DNA from: Lentisphaeria bacterium
GTDB lineage: Bacteria; Verrucomicrobiota; Lentisphaeria; Oligosphaerales; Lenti-02
DNA: 11,592 bases
Reading direction: 5' to 3'
Assembly (NCBI GenBank): GCA_023145395.1
Contig: JAGLDW010000762.1
Span: 1-11,592, forward strand
How positions within the stretch are numbered: position 1 is the first letter of the stretch; each line of letters opens with the position of its first letter. Below are positions 1-8,700 of this stretch, piece by piece. The position numbers and the translations under genes were made by a program. The notes under the pieces were generated by a model that saw nothing but the letters and a program-made list of their open reading frames with translations, ran no database searches and was not told where the DNA came from.

Positions 1-55
1 GCGGATTGCGGACAGCACCTACAGAACTGACATGCGCCCGCGCTCGCGTTTGGAG

Positions 56-85
56 TTGGGACCGAGGGGAAGGTCGGGGTATAGT
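56..85 (+). promoter_or_regulatory. Candidate sigma70-type promoter for the resB-ccsA operon
   Basis: A TTGGGA hexamer (56-61) lies 18 bases from a TATAGT hexamer (80-85), matching the sigma70 consensus at 4 of 6 and 5 of 6 positions. Transcription would begin near position 92, leaving a leader of about 60 bases before the ATG at 153. This also argues against a start codon further upstream in the same frame. The call rests on consensus matching alone, and GC-rich phyla may use other consensus forms. The bases before position 56 could hold the end of another gene, but nothing there is recognisable. Confidence 0.35.
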
Positions 86-142
86 GAGAGCTACGCAACC
101 CGGCTTCCCAGGCGTGGCTCCGCCTCGCGTCGTTTTTTGTTC

Positions 143-147
143 AAGGA
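143..147 (+). promoter_or_regulatory. Ribosome binding site that sets the resB start
   Basis: AAGGA lies five bases before the ATG at 153. The frame stays open to the left edge of the window, but the upstream stretch is not hydrophobic and has no comparable Shine-Dalgarno site. The membrane segment expected at the N-terminus of a ResB-like protein begins directly at this ATG. Confidence 0.6.
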
Positions 148-152
148 ACCTC

Positions 153-1085
153 ATGCACATCGCCGCCATCATCGCCATTCTGCTTGGTGCCGCGTTCGCA
201 CTCTTGCTGCTTCGGGGCAGCGCCTTGCGCAAAGGTGTGATTCTGATGGCGTTGCTTGTGGTGTTTTTGCTTGCCGGTGTGATTCCGGCTCGGGGGGGAG
301 GGCAGGGAGTTGTGTTCCACACTCCTGTGTTCGCCGCTTTGGTCACCGCACTTTGCGGAACCATCCTCTGGAGTGTCTTTCGAATGCCCTTTCGCTGGAG
401 GAAGCTGGGCTTTTTTCTTGTGCATCTGGGAGTGCCTGTGATTGTCTGCGGGGCATTTGCAGGGTTTCTCGGCGAACGCAAGACCCAGTTCGCCGCGCCC
501 CTTGCCGTCGGGCATGAGATTCAGGAACTTCCGGGCCCGGATGACACTAACATCCCACTCGGGTTCGGGATCGCAGTGAAGGATTTTGATGTGGAGTTCC
601 ACCCACCTGTCTACGGGCTCTACAAGAGAGAGGGTGTCGCGGACGGAGGAGCACTGGGGGAATACCAGCTTGTGCGCGAAGTCCGCGTGGAGGGCGAGGA
701 GCCGCTGGAACTTGGTGACGGGAGGGTGGTCCGCATCTCCCAGCTTTGCGACGACGATGGACACTGGGCTCGTCAGTACATTCTGGACGATGGCAATCTG
801 CTCCAGATTACGCAGCAGACACCGAAACACTATCGCGCGACCATGACCATCTCCGACAAAGGAGACCCAGCGCAGGATTTTGCTCTGGCTGTAAACCACC
901 CCGTGAGTCATCGGGGCTGGCGGTTCTACCTGATGAGCTACGATCAGAAAGAGCGACGCTACGTGGTGATCAGCGCGCGCAATGATCCTGGGCGGGCCAT
1001 GGTCATCGCCGGCATCTGGCTGCTGATTCTGGGAACTGCGTGGATGTGCTGGCAGCCCCATGGAGAAACACATGCATCCGCTTGA
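153..1085 (+). CDS. resB: ResB/Ccs1-like cytochrome c biogenesis protein (System II)
   Basis: Predicted 310-residue membrane protein. With CcsA, ResB-family proteins form the System II synthetase that keeps apocytochrome thiols reduced and attaches heme to CxxCH motifs outside the cytoplasmic membrane. Seen in the sequence: hydrophobic segments at about 1-20, 28-44, 57-76 and 84-104, a soluble region of roughly 175 residues, and a final membrane segment at about 281-300. The family-typical stretch VNHPVSHRGWRFYLMSYDQ (about 247-265) occurs just before the last segment, followed by the usual NDPG turn. H91, in the fourth segment (LVHLGVPVI), and H248 are candidate heme-handling histidines. The protein is shorter than many ResB homologues, which often exceed 400 residues, and resembles the compact versions paired with a separate ccsA. 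The start is set by AAGGA five bases upstream. The 3' end overlaps ccsA, so the two are almost certainly translated from one message. Family assignment is fairly secure; the exact client cytochrome is unknown. Confidence 0.85.
   Translation: MHIAAIIAILLGAAFALLLLRGSALRKGVILMALLVVFLLAGVIPARGGGQGVVFHTPVFAALVTALCGTILWSVFRMPFRWRKLGFFLVHLGVPVIVCGAFAGFLGERKTQFAAPLAVGHEIQELPGPDDTNIPLGFGIAVKDFDVEFHPPVYGLYKREGVADGGALGEYQLVREVRVEGEEPLELGDGRVVRISQLCDDDGHWARQYILDDGNLLQITQQTPKHYRATMTISDKGDPAQDFALAVNHPVSHRGWRFYLMSYDQKERRYVVISARNDPGRAMVIAGIWLLILGTAWMCWQPHGETHASA
1062..1065 (+). promoter_or_regulatory. Ribosome binding site that sets the ccsA start
   Basis: GGAG lies six bases before the ATG at 1072, inside the end of resB. 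The alternative in-frame ATG at 1060 has no purine-rich site at proper distance, so the downstream ATG is preferred. The choice changes the protein by only four residues. Confidence 0.5.
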
Positions 1086-1938
1086 CGGCACCATCCAAGT
1101 GCTTCTCGTCTGTGGGGGAGCATTGTATCTCGCGGCGGGCTTCGCGTATCTGCTTCGTGCTCACGCGACACGTGCCTGGCCCGTTCTGTTCGCGATCGGC
1201 TGGATCGTGAACGCCTCGATTTTCGTGCTGAATGGTGTGGTCTGTGGACAGCCTCCCTTTGGAAACATGTATCATGTGCAGGTGTTCCTGGCACTGTGCT
1301 TTCTGCCGCTGTATCTCCTAGTCAGGAAGCGGGACGGGCTCGGCTTCCTAGTGCCTCATTTCAGCATCGCCTCGGCGCTCCCGTTGATTGGGGCGTGCTT
1401 CATGGAGCGGGATATCGGCTGGCACCGCATGCCCGCCCTGCAATCCCCGTGGTTTGTGCCGCATGTGGTCGGCTACATGGTTTCGTACGCTCTGGCCACC
1501 GTGGCGTTTGCCGTGGCCACGAGCACGGTCGCATTGTGGGCGTGGCGCGCTTGGACAAAGGCTGGCCGTCCATTCTCACCGGCTGCATTGCTCGCCATGG
1601 TCGCTTCCTGGCGGGGAACTTTCACCGTTGCGGAATTTGACCCAAAGGCCTGCTATCGCATACTACTGCTCGGCTTCCCGTTCATGACCTTCGGTTTGCT
1701 GTCGGGCGCGTTGTGGGCCGAGGAGGCCTGGGGTGTGTACTGGAGCTGGGATTCAAAGGAAGTCTGGTCGCTGATCACTTGGATGCTCTATCTCATCTAT
1801 TTTCATTGTCGCCGTTCCAAACGTTTGCGCAAGTACGCCATGCCCGCGCAACTTCTGGCATTCACGGCTTTGATTGTGACTTTCTTGCTGGTGAATCTTC
1901 TGCCAAAACTGGGTAGTGCGCTGCATAGCTACAGCTGA
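1072..1938 (+). CDS. ccsA: CcsA/CcsB-type cytochrome c assembly protein with WWD heme-binding motif
   Basis: Predicted 288-residue polytopic membrane protein of the heme-handling (CcmC/CcmF/CcsA) family. It moves heme across or along the membrane and presents it, with ResB, to exported apocytochromes. The diagnostic WWD motif WAEEAWGVYWSWDSKEVW is at about 215-232, followed by the typical SLITW. The flanking histidines expected as external heme ligands are present: H131 in WFVPHVVGY and H285 in the C-terminal LHSY. The PPF-NMY signature near residues 61-67 is also family-typical. About eight membrane segments are visible. Length fits stand-alone CcsA rather than a CcsBA fusion. The start chosen has GGAG six bases upstream; ATG at 1060 is the alternative. 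The gene overlaps resB by 14 bases and ends 29 bases before the large glycosidase-like gene, which suggests a shared message. Confidence 0.93.
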   Translation: MHPLDGTIQVLLVCGGALYLAAGFAYLLRAHATRAWPVLFAIGWIVNASIFVLNGVVCGQPPFGNMYHVQVFLALCFLPLYLLVRKRDGLGFLVPHFSIASALPLIGACFMERDIGWHRMPALQSPWFVPHVVGYMVSYALATVAFAVATSTVALWAWRAWTKAGRPFSPAALLAMVASWRGTFTVAEFDPKACYRILLLGFPFMTFGLLSGALWAEEAWGVYWSWDSKEVWSLITWMLYLIYFHCRRSKRLRKYAMPAQLLAFTALIVTFLLVNLLPKLGSALHSYS

Positions 1939-1967
1939 GCAATTCGACTGTCAAGGGACTGACAATC

Positions 1968-4900
1968 ATGAACATGGCGTGCGTGAGACGGATGGGCATC
2001 GCTCTGGCGCTGTTTGGCGTGGCTGGACAGTTGCTCGCGTGGAGTGGTCATGAAACGGTGGAGCACGGACTCCGCATCCTCATCCCCGAGATCGCGGACG
2101 TCGCGGAACCGCATTCGCCTACGAATGTCATGGTGACTTTGGAGAACCAGGGCGGCGAGGCAAAGCGGGGAGAAATCGAGCTGCGAGACCTCGTGGATGC
2201 GTGGGAGGCCGTGGGAGCAGCAAAGATCCGTTTTGAACTCGGGCCTGGCGAGTCGCGAGATTTTTCCTTCAAGATTGTCTCGGGCAGTCCTGTCTACGCC
2301 GCGCTCTATCCCGTCCATGCCTACGCGACATTTCGGGAAGGTGGTGGGAAGCGGACGGTCCACGCCGTGCGCATTTTCCGGGTGACCGCGACCTGCGCGA
2401 AGACTGTGTTCGGCGGCAAGGGCGGAATGTGCGTGATCTGCCATGGCAAGAAGACGGGAAAGGCGGAGGAGCAGGTGGAGCTTCCCCTGTTGACGTTGGT
2501 GCCGGACGGTGCGTTGGCGCTCTGGCGGGAAAATGAAGTTCGCGTCGGCTGGCGCTACTATGACCAGCCGATCGTTTGGAAACCCGTGGGTTGGAAGGGG
2601 AGCGACCCCGTCTGCCGGGGCAACATGACGACTCACACGGTCGTTCGCGGAGATGCCAGGGCTTGCATCAACATGCATCCTCCATGGCGCCCGGGTGGTG
2701 GCACGATTTGGTGTGATTTCAGAGTGCAATTGCCTGCAAGGGGGCCCGTCAAGTTGCGGTTCTCCAATGCGATTCGGGATCATGCCAAGACCGAGCCCGG
2801 CAGCGATGGGGTGCTTTTTCGCGTCTGGGCCTTCGAGGGTGGCACAGTGCCGGACCGGCCAGTCTTCGCACGATTCACGGACAGTAAGGTGTGGGAGGAT
2901 GGGGAGGTCGATCTGGCCCCTTGGTTGGGCAAGACCATCACGTTGCGGCTCGAGAGTCACCCCGGACCCAATCATGACACACAGTGTGACAGCTCGTACT
3001 GGGGCGAGCCGTTGCTGGCCGCTGGTTCTTCGCTCACGCAGTCAGTGCAAGGTGGGGGAACGCTTCCCCCTGACCTCGTTGTGCAGGCCCAGGCGGTGGC
3101 GAGTGGACGTGTCGAGGCGGACAACCGGGAGACATTCCGTCTCGAGGGCGCGGCCGGTGGTCCTTTTGGCGTAGTTGTGAAGCCCGGACCGATGGGATTG
3201 CTGGACGGTTGGTTCGTGTTTGCGAGTGCGGACTCCGCAACCGCCTTTCGCGGTCTTGACGTGGAATTGTTGTACGAAAGCGTGGGGCGTCCTCCGGCCA
3301 GGCACATCTTCCGCAAGGTCATCGCGAAGATCTCCAGACGCGGAGTCCGCTATGTGCACAGAGTTGGCGACAAGAAGATCGAGATTTCTCTTCGTGCGGA
3401 GTCCGCGGGTCTGCGGGTTTCCGTGGCGTCCGACGAGCGGATCACGCGCTTGGGTCCCAACGCCTGGTCCAGTGTGGCGGACCGGGTGTTCCTGGGGCAC
3501 GGGTATGTCATCGAGAAGCCGCAGGCGTTTCGAATGGGATTCGGCGGGCATAGCCTCGCGGCGAGTCACGTGGCGTTCGAGTTCGGAAAACTGGCGGTGC
3601 TGGAGGCGTCGGACACCCCGCCAAGCCATTTTGAGGTGGATCCAAAGCGTCGCATTCATGGCCTGTACACGCGGGAGGATAGCACGCTCACATTTGTCCC
3701 TGCCATCGGGGCGATGAATGCGGCGCTCGCCTACCGCCCGCTTTACGACAAGGAGCCGGCAGCCGGCGTCGAGCGTCTGTCGGGGCGCATGTGCTTCGAC
3801 ATCTGGGGTGGCTCGTTCGGACAGATTCGGGATCGGATGCGCCAGGCTGTGCGCCGGGGGCTTGTCGATTCGTTCCTCACCGTGCACAACTGGCAGCGCT
3901 GGGGGTACGATTACCGCCTGCCTGACATCTGGCCCCCAAACTCCAAGCGGGGGACAGTCGAGGAACTGCGGGAGCTCGGAGGCATCTGCCGAGACCAGGA
4001 CATCCCATGGGGGCTGCACGACAACTACATCGATTTTTACCCCGATGCCGAGGAGTATTCGTACAAACACATCTATTTTTACAAGAATGGCGATCCGCAC
4101 AAAGCCTGGCACAATCGTGGACGCGAGGCCTACTCGTACAAATGGCGCCCGGACAAGATTCTTCCCTTCGTCAAGCGCAACCTCAGGGCCATCAAGAAGG
4201 AAGTGGCGCCGACACACACATTCCTGGATGTCTTCACCTCGACCGGTTGCACGGATTGGTGGGATTGGGATGGCAAGCACCACTCCGGAGTCGAGACACG
4301 CAAGTATTGGGGAGAGACCTTCGCGTGGATGCGCGACTATCTCGGCGACGACGCGCCCACCACTTCCGAGGCGGGGCACGACCAGTTGATCGGCTACTTG
4401 GACGGAGCAGACTGTCAGTGGCTCACACTCGACTCCGAGAGTCGCAAGTTTGTCATCCAGCTACAATGCGGGGACTGGGAGCGCGTGCCGTGGTACGACG
4501 CCGTGAACCACGCCAATTTCATCCTGCACGGCGTGGGCTACTCCTCCCGGTACCAGGCGGGACGCTCACGTGCCGTGCACGGGATCAGCAGTGACGACTA
4601 CATCAGCATGGAGGTTCTCTCCGGCCATGCGCTCATGGTGGATGCGGGCTGCTGGGGGCGTGCAGCCACGCGCAAGTACTACTTTCTACAGGATTTGGCC
4701 CGACGACTGGCGCTGCGCAATGTCGCGAGCTTCGAGTTCGTCGATGGCGACATCCATCGGCAGCGGGTGGCCTGGGACGAGGGGACCGAGGTATTCGTCA
4801 ACCGGGGGAAGGCCGAGTGGACGGTGAAGGGCAGGACGCTTCCTCAGTATGGATTTCTAGCGCGAAACGGGGAGAAGTACGCCTCCGTCGAGAAAAAAGA

Positions 4901-5714
4901 CGGGAAGTACGCCGAGTCTAGCCGGGGCGAATCCGGCTGGTTCTGCAATGCTCGCACGGAGAGTCCCGAGTGGGCGACGCGGGTGCTTGCGCGTCCTTTT
5001 GTCGAGGCATTCGACCCCCAAGAAAACGGCGTGTTCCGCTACGACTTCATGTGGGATGTCTCTGGAGAGCCCGCAGCCAACTGGAGGGTGTTTGTGCATT
5101 TCATCAACAAGAAAGACGAAAATACAGAGAAAATTGCGTTCCAGGATGATCATGAACCCTCTGTGGCTGTCAAGGATTGGAGGCCCGGCGAGGTGCGGAC
5201 TCCGCGCACGGTGGAGATTCCAGACGGCGCGGAGGGAACGTATCAGATGATGGCCGGGCTCTATTCGCGGGAACGTGGCCGGGCCTCTCTGAACGGTCTG
5301 GACGGAGGAAAGAGCAGAATCCTGCTGGGAACCATTCGAATCCAGCGGCGCCAGGGCAAGGTGGCAAGTGTGACGTTTACGCCTCCGGTCGATTCGGGCA
5401 GTGCCCCCGAGGTGCCCCCCGTAAACCCACCGGGAACAGTGGTTGATTTTGGCTTTGCGAAGACCGATGGTGCATTCCGGATCGAGGCGGTCGAGAATGG
5501 ATTGCGCGTGACTCCGTTGCCAAAGAGTCGAGACTTCTCTCTCACGCTGCGCCTCCCCGCGTTGACCGGGGGCCGAGCTGTGACGATCAGGTCCGTCACG
5601 ATGATCCCAGAGGACCAGTCTGCGGAGTCCGCAGAATCGAAGTTTGTGCAACGGGGAGGCGAACTCATGTTCCGGCATGTCCCCAGTGCATTCGCCTATG
5701 ACATCCGCTGGTAG
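1968..5714 (+). CDS. Large secreted TIM-barrel glycosidase-like protein (GH101/GH129-related) with one CxxCH motif
   Basis: Predicted 1248-residue exported protein; AAGGGA lies nine bases before the ATG. An N-terminal signal peptide is visible: R7 R8, a hydrophobic run at about 10-23, and likely cleavage near A24. Then come a beta-sandwich resembling alpha-galactosidase-associated (NEW3-like) domains (about 30-140), a cysteine-rich linker holding CVICH (155-159), a second carbohydrate-binding-type beta-sandwich (about 170-350), and a further beta domain (about 365-600). A TIM-barrel-like catalytic region follows (about 605-900). Candidate catalytic acids are D754 in THTFLDVF and E801 in TSEAGHD, arranged like the nucleophile and acid/base pair of GH101/GH129 enzymes. 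The barrel is followed by VNRG and GRTLPQYGFLA, often seen closing this clan, and by a C-terminal beta-sandwich (about 1015-1130) with a W-PGE then GTYQMMAGLYS pattern. It may act on alpha-linked N-acetylgalactosamine, but substrate is inference. It could instead belong to an uncharacterised GH-like domain family such as DUF5696. The CxxCH is unusual for a glycosidase, and the gene follows cytochrome c assembly genes. Confidence 0.75.
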   Translation: MNMACVRRMGIALALFGVAGQLLAWSGHETVEHGLRILIPEIADVAEPHSPTNVMVTLENQGGEAKRGEIELRDLVDAWEAVGAAKIRFELGPGESRDFSFKIVSGSPVYAALYPVHAYATFREGGGKRTVHAVRIFRVTATCAKTVFGGKGGMCVICHGKKTGKAEEQVELPLLTLVPDGALALWRENEVRVGWRYYDQPIVWKPVGWKGSDPVCRGNMTTHTVVRGDARACINMHPPWRPGGGTIWCDFRVQLPARGPVKLRFSNAIRDHAKTEPGSDGVLFRVWAFEGGTVPDRPVFARFTDSKVWEDGEVDLAPWLGKTITLRLESHPGPNHDTQCDSSYWGEPLLAAGSSLTQSVQGGGTLPPDLVVQAQAVASGRVEADNRETFRLEGAAGGPFGVVVKPGPMGLLDGWFVFASADSATAFRGLDVELLYESVGRPPARHIFRKVIAKISRRGVRYVHRVGDKKIEISLRAESAGLRVSVASDERITRLGPNAWSSVADRVFLGHGYVIEKPQAFRMGFGGHSLAASHVAFEFGKLAVLEASDTPPSHFEVDPKRRIHGLYTREDSTLTFVPAIGAMNAALAYRPLYDKEPAAGVERLSGRMCFDIWGGSFGQIRDRMRQAVRRGLVDSFLTVHNWQRWGYDYRLPDIWPPNSKRGTVEELRELGGICRDQDIPWGLHDNYIDFYPDAEEYSYKHIYFYKNGDPHKAWHNRGREAYSYKWRPDKILPFVKRNLRAIKKEVAPTHTFLDVFTSTGCTDWWDWDGKHHSGVETRKYWGETFAWMRDYLGDDAPTTSEAGHDQLIGYLDGADCQWLTLDSESRKFVIQLQCGDWERVPWYDAVNHANFILHGVGYSSRYQAGRSRAVHGISSDDYISMEVLSGHALMVDAGCWGRAATRKYYFLQDLARRLALRNVASFEFVDGDIHRQRVAWDEGTEVFVNRGKAEWTVKGRTLPQYGFLARNGEKYASVEKKDGKYAESSRGESGWFCNARTESPEWATRVLARPFVEAFDPQENGVFRYDFMWDVSGEPAANWRVFVHFINKKDENTEKIAFQDDHEPSVAVKDWRPGEVRTPRTVEIPDGAEGTYQMMAGLYSRERGRASLNGLDGGKSRILLGTIRIQRRQGKVASVTFTPPVDSGSAPEVPPVNPPGTVVDFGFAKTDGAFRIEAVENGLRVTPLPKSRDFSLTLRLPALTGGRAVTIRSVTMIPEDQSAESAESKFVQRGGELMFRHVPSAFAYDIRW
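3227..5635 (+). repeat. Five dispersed copies of the interrupted palindrome GCGGA-S-TCCGC inside the glycosidase gene
   Basis: Exact copies occur at 3228-3238, 3340-3350, 3396-3406, 5195-5205 and 5622-5632. The first extends to TGCGGA-c-TCCGCA (3227-3239) and the last to TCTGCGGA-g-TCCGCAGA (5619-5635). A near copy with one mismatch is at 2065-2075. The copies fall in all three reading-frame phases and encode different peptides (ADSA, RGVR, AESA, RTPR, AESA). They are therefore not a protein repeat. I found no exact copy elsewhere in the window. Confidence 0.6.
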
Positions 5715-5748
5715 TGAAATCTGGGTTTGCGGTGTTCGCACGGTGGCT

Positions 5749-8700
5749 TCATTTGTGATTCCCGATGAACTGGATGGATCGGTCACAGGCAAGAACCAAG
5801 CCGCCGCAGGCTTGCACAACTTTCGTGCAACGCGCAGGCAGTTGTCCAAGTGGTGACATGGCGCCGCTTGCGGCGAACACATCCATTCTGCCGTCCGAGT
5901 CCAGAACGAGGGTTTCGCTTCCGAAGGGCGCCACATGATCCACCGCCCGTGGACGAAGTGCATGCCACAGCGGCTGTCCATCGAGATCGTAGCAGAGAAC
6001 AAACCCCTGGCTGGTGCCCGCAACCACACCTGTGCTGGCCGACAGGATGTGGATGCCATTGACTCGTCCGCCTAGCTGTTTCATCCACAGGCGGGGATCC
6101 GATCCGGGCGCAGTTTTCTTCTCCCCGGCACCGTCAAGATCAATCCGCGACATGTCGAAGAGATGTAGATTGTTGCCTCGGTTGGCGCCACAGGCCATCA
6201 AAGGACGATCGTTGGCAGACCCGAAACTAAGCGCAGTCATGTTGCTCGTCCAAGTTTCGACATCGAGGGATGCGCACAACCGCCCGTCGGGATCCCAGAT
6301 CCGGCATGCGGCCGTGTCCGAGAGAATATCTCCTCCCACGACTGCGCGGTGTTTTCCTGAGCCATCGACATCGAAAACACGAACTCGTCCTGGCACTCCC
6401 TCGTTGTAGCGTTGTCGCCAGATCTCGTTGCCTGCTCCATCGTAGCCCCGCATCTTGATATCCCCGCAGCCAACGGCGAAGAACGGCTTGTCGGCATCCA
6501 TGCCCCCGGCCACCTGAACTGCCATCGGCGTCGGCAGTTCCCACCATGGCCAGGGACAGGGCTCACGCTCGATGCGGGTGTGCCAGACTATGTTTCCGTG
6601 GAGGTCGAGAGCCGTGAGCAGATCCGGCCCGTGTCCCACAACCAGCATCGGCGAGTCCACTGGTGCCGTGCCGATGTCGTGCACGGAACCCGACATGGTC
6701 ATTGACCAGCGTTGGGTGCCATCCGGATCGAGCAGCAGCACCGTGCCATCCTCGCTGCCGACCGCGACACCGCCACCGGCGACCGGGCAAAGCGCGGTCA
6801 CTCGGCTCTCGCATGCGAGGAACTCGCGCGCAGTCCGCTGGCTTGGCGCACGAGCCGGAGCGGCCGTTGCCGGGGGAGGGGACCCGCGCCGACACACTTC
6901 CAGGCGCCTGACTTCATCGCCTTCGACGATTTCCAGAGCCCCACCCTTCTCCCTCAAGTGGAGTTGCTGGTCCGTCGCCGTGCACAACTGAACAAGATGT
7001 GTCAGAGATACCGATTCTCCGGCCTCGAGCCTGACAGCGCGTCGCGACACGAAGTCCATGAGCACCACGTCGTCCGTGTGGTACCTGCGTCGCCAGAGAC
7101 TCTGGTTCTCGGCGGATTTGTAGCGCAGGTGAACGGGATCCCGCAGCATGTGGCAGGTTGCCTCCTGTTCAAGACAAGTCATGCGGAGTTCGCAGTTTCC
7201 GGCCGTCGGGCTCTGCCTGCGGCACACGGCCTCGCGTCCCGACAATTCGATTTCCGCCGGAGTGCGCAGGTGCGATTCGACCGCAAAATCCCCCGGTTGG
7301 CGTGCGATCACCGTGTCCCGGATCACCAGACAGCTGCCGACCTCCAGAAACAGTTCGCGAACCCAGTCCGCGCCGGCGCATCCCTTTAGTTTCATCCGCA
7401 GATACGTGTTGCCGGAATCGTCCGCGGTGTTGGCTTCCAGAATGGCAAAGCCCGGGATCACACCGCACTCACCGTCGCGATTGACCGTGACGATCGAGTG
7501 TGCTTCCGGCGCCGAGCACACGAAGCTGTCCTCCGAGACGATCAGCGACAGACCGAGACGGCTGTAGTCGAGAATGCCTGCCGCGTCGGCGTAGGCGTGG
7601 GATCCTCCCCCCAGTCCATCGAGCAGCAGGTAGTCGTCGTCGATGCCCCAGCCACTGCGCACCGCCAGTTTGTCGAAGCACTGTTCAATCGGAGCGTCCG
7701 GCGCCGTTTCGACTGCTCCCACCGCCTGCGCGGGATCCTTGTCCCAGATGTTGTACACCAGGGGATCCACCGGCACCACAGTGGTCCCGATCATGTCCGT
7801 TGGCTCTTCCGGCTGCACGCCGTCGGCGAAGGCGCGCGCGGGGACGCCGAGACAGATCAGCCGCCGGTTTGCGTCCGCCAGGTTGTGGACGAAATGGCAG
7901 CGTCCATCGCCATAGTAGGAGCCGGCCATCCGAAGACTTGGCCCCGGGAACTGCCGACGCAGGTCCGAATCCCCGGCCGACACCAGCCAGCCTTGGTTGT
8001 TCACGACAGCCATTGCGCACTCCGCAGCCGTGCGCGCGCCCCCCTCCTCGAAGTAGCGGTGCTGCGGATCCCGCAGCGCGTAGTCCAGCATCGCGGGCTG
8101 CGACAGCCACCAGCCGTGGCACAGGCCGTCGCACAACGGTTTCCACGAGGATCCGTAGGGTGCGAACGCCATTTTGGTGGCGGCCTCCCATCGGTCCGGA
8201 CCCGGCAGTTCCGGGTAATGAGTTCGGAAGTGGTCCGCCGTGTAGGCCAGTGCCAGGGCGGGGAAAAGCTCGTGGTTCTGGCGCGGCGTGTGCGGACTTC
8301 GCACTCGCGGACAACGCTCAACATGCCGATAGCCCTCCTCGCTTTCGGCCCAGCCATACAGGAATTGGGTGATCGCCAGCCGTTCGTCCTCGCTGAACAG
8401 ATCCATGTGCTCGATCAGCAGCAGAGGAATGATGCGGCTCAGACTGAACAGATGAGTCTGGACGATCTTCTCGGTCTTCTCATAGCCACAGGCGACGATG
8501 GCGCGCCACGACTGTCGATAGGCCTCGCCCAGGGATGGCTCGCCAGTGAGATAGTAGAGATACCCTTTTCGATCGCCAAGCTGCGAGTTTGCGATCTGCC
8601 AATCGGTCTCCGGCAGCTTGTCCTCGCGGAACTGGTTGGCTTCGGCGTCGGCGAGTGGCAGGCGCGTGCACTCGACGGTTTTCAGGTGGGGCAGTTCGTC

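Noticed and set aside
6..152. In-frame N-terminal extension of the ResB-like protein starting at TTG 6
   Set aside because: It lacks a ribosome site, is not membrane-like, and would begin upstream of the proposed promoter. ATG 153 has AAGGA at proper spacing and starts directly with the first membrane segment.
1929..2975. Minus-strand open frame of 348 codons across the ccsA-glycosidase junction
   Set aside because: It overlaps the end of ccsA and the signal-peptide region of a well-supported gene, and has no domain signature.
3042..4379. Long minus-strand open frame of 445 codons inside the glycosidase gene
   Set aside because: Antisense shadow in GC-rich DNA; its product resembles no known family, whereas the plus-strand frame has clear domains throughout.
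5715..5748. Terminator between the two convergent large genes
   Set aside because: Only a 4-bp stem (TGCG-gtgtt-CGCA, 5728-5740) without a T-run is present, too weak to call.
6840..6900. Frameshift or gene boundary between the lyase and propeller halves of the minus-strand gene
   Set aside because: The frame is continuous through a proline/alanine-rich linker, with no stop, ribosome site or start at the junction.
8061..8077. 17-base palindrome GCTGCGG-atc-CCGCAGC
   Set aside because: Single copy inside the heparinase-like coding region, not located at a regulatory position and explainable by GC-rich codons.
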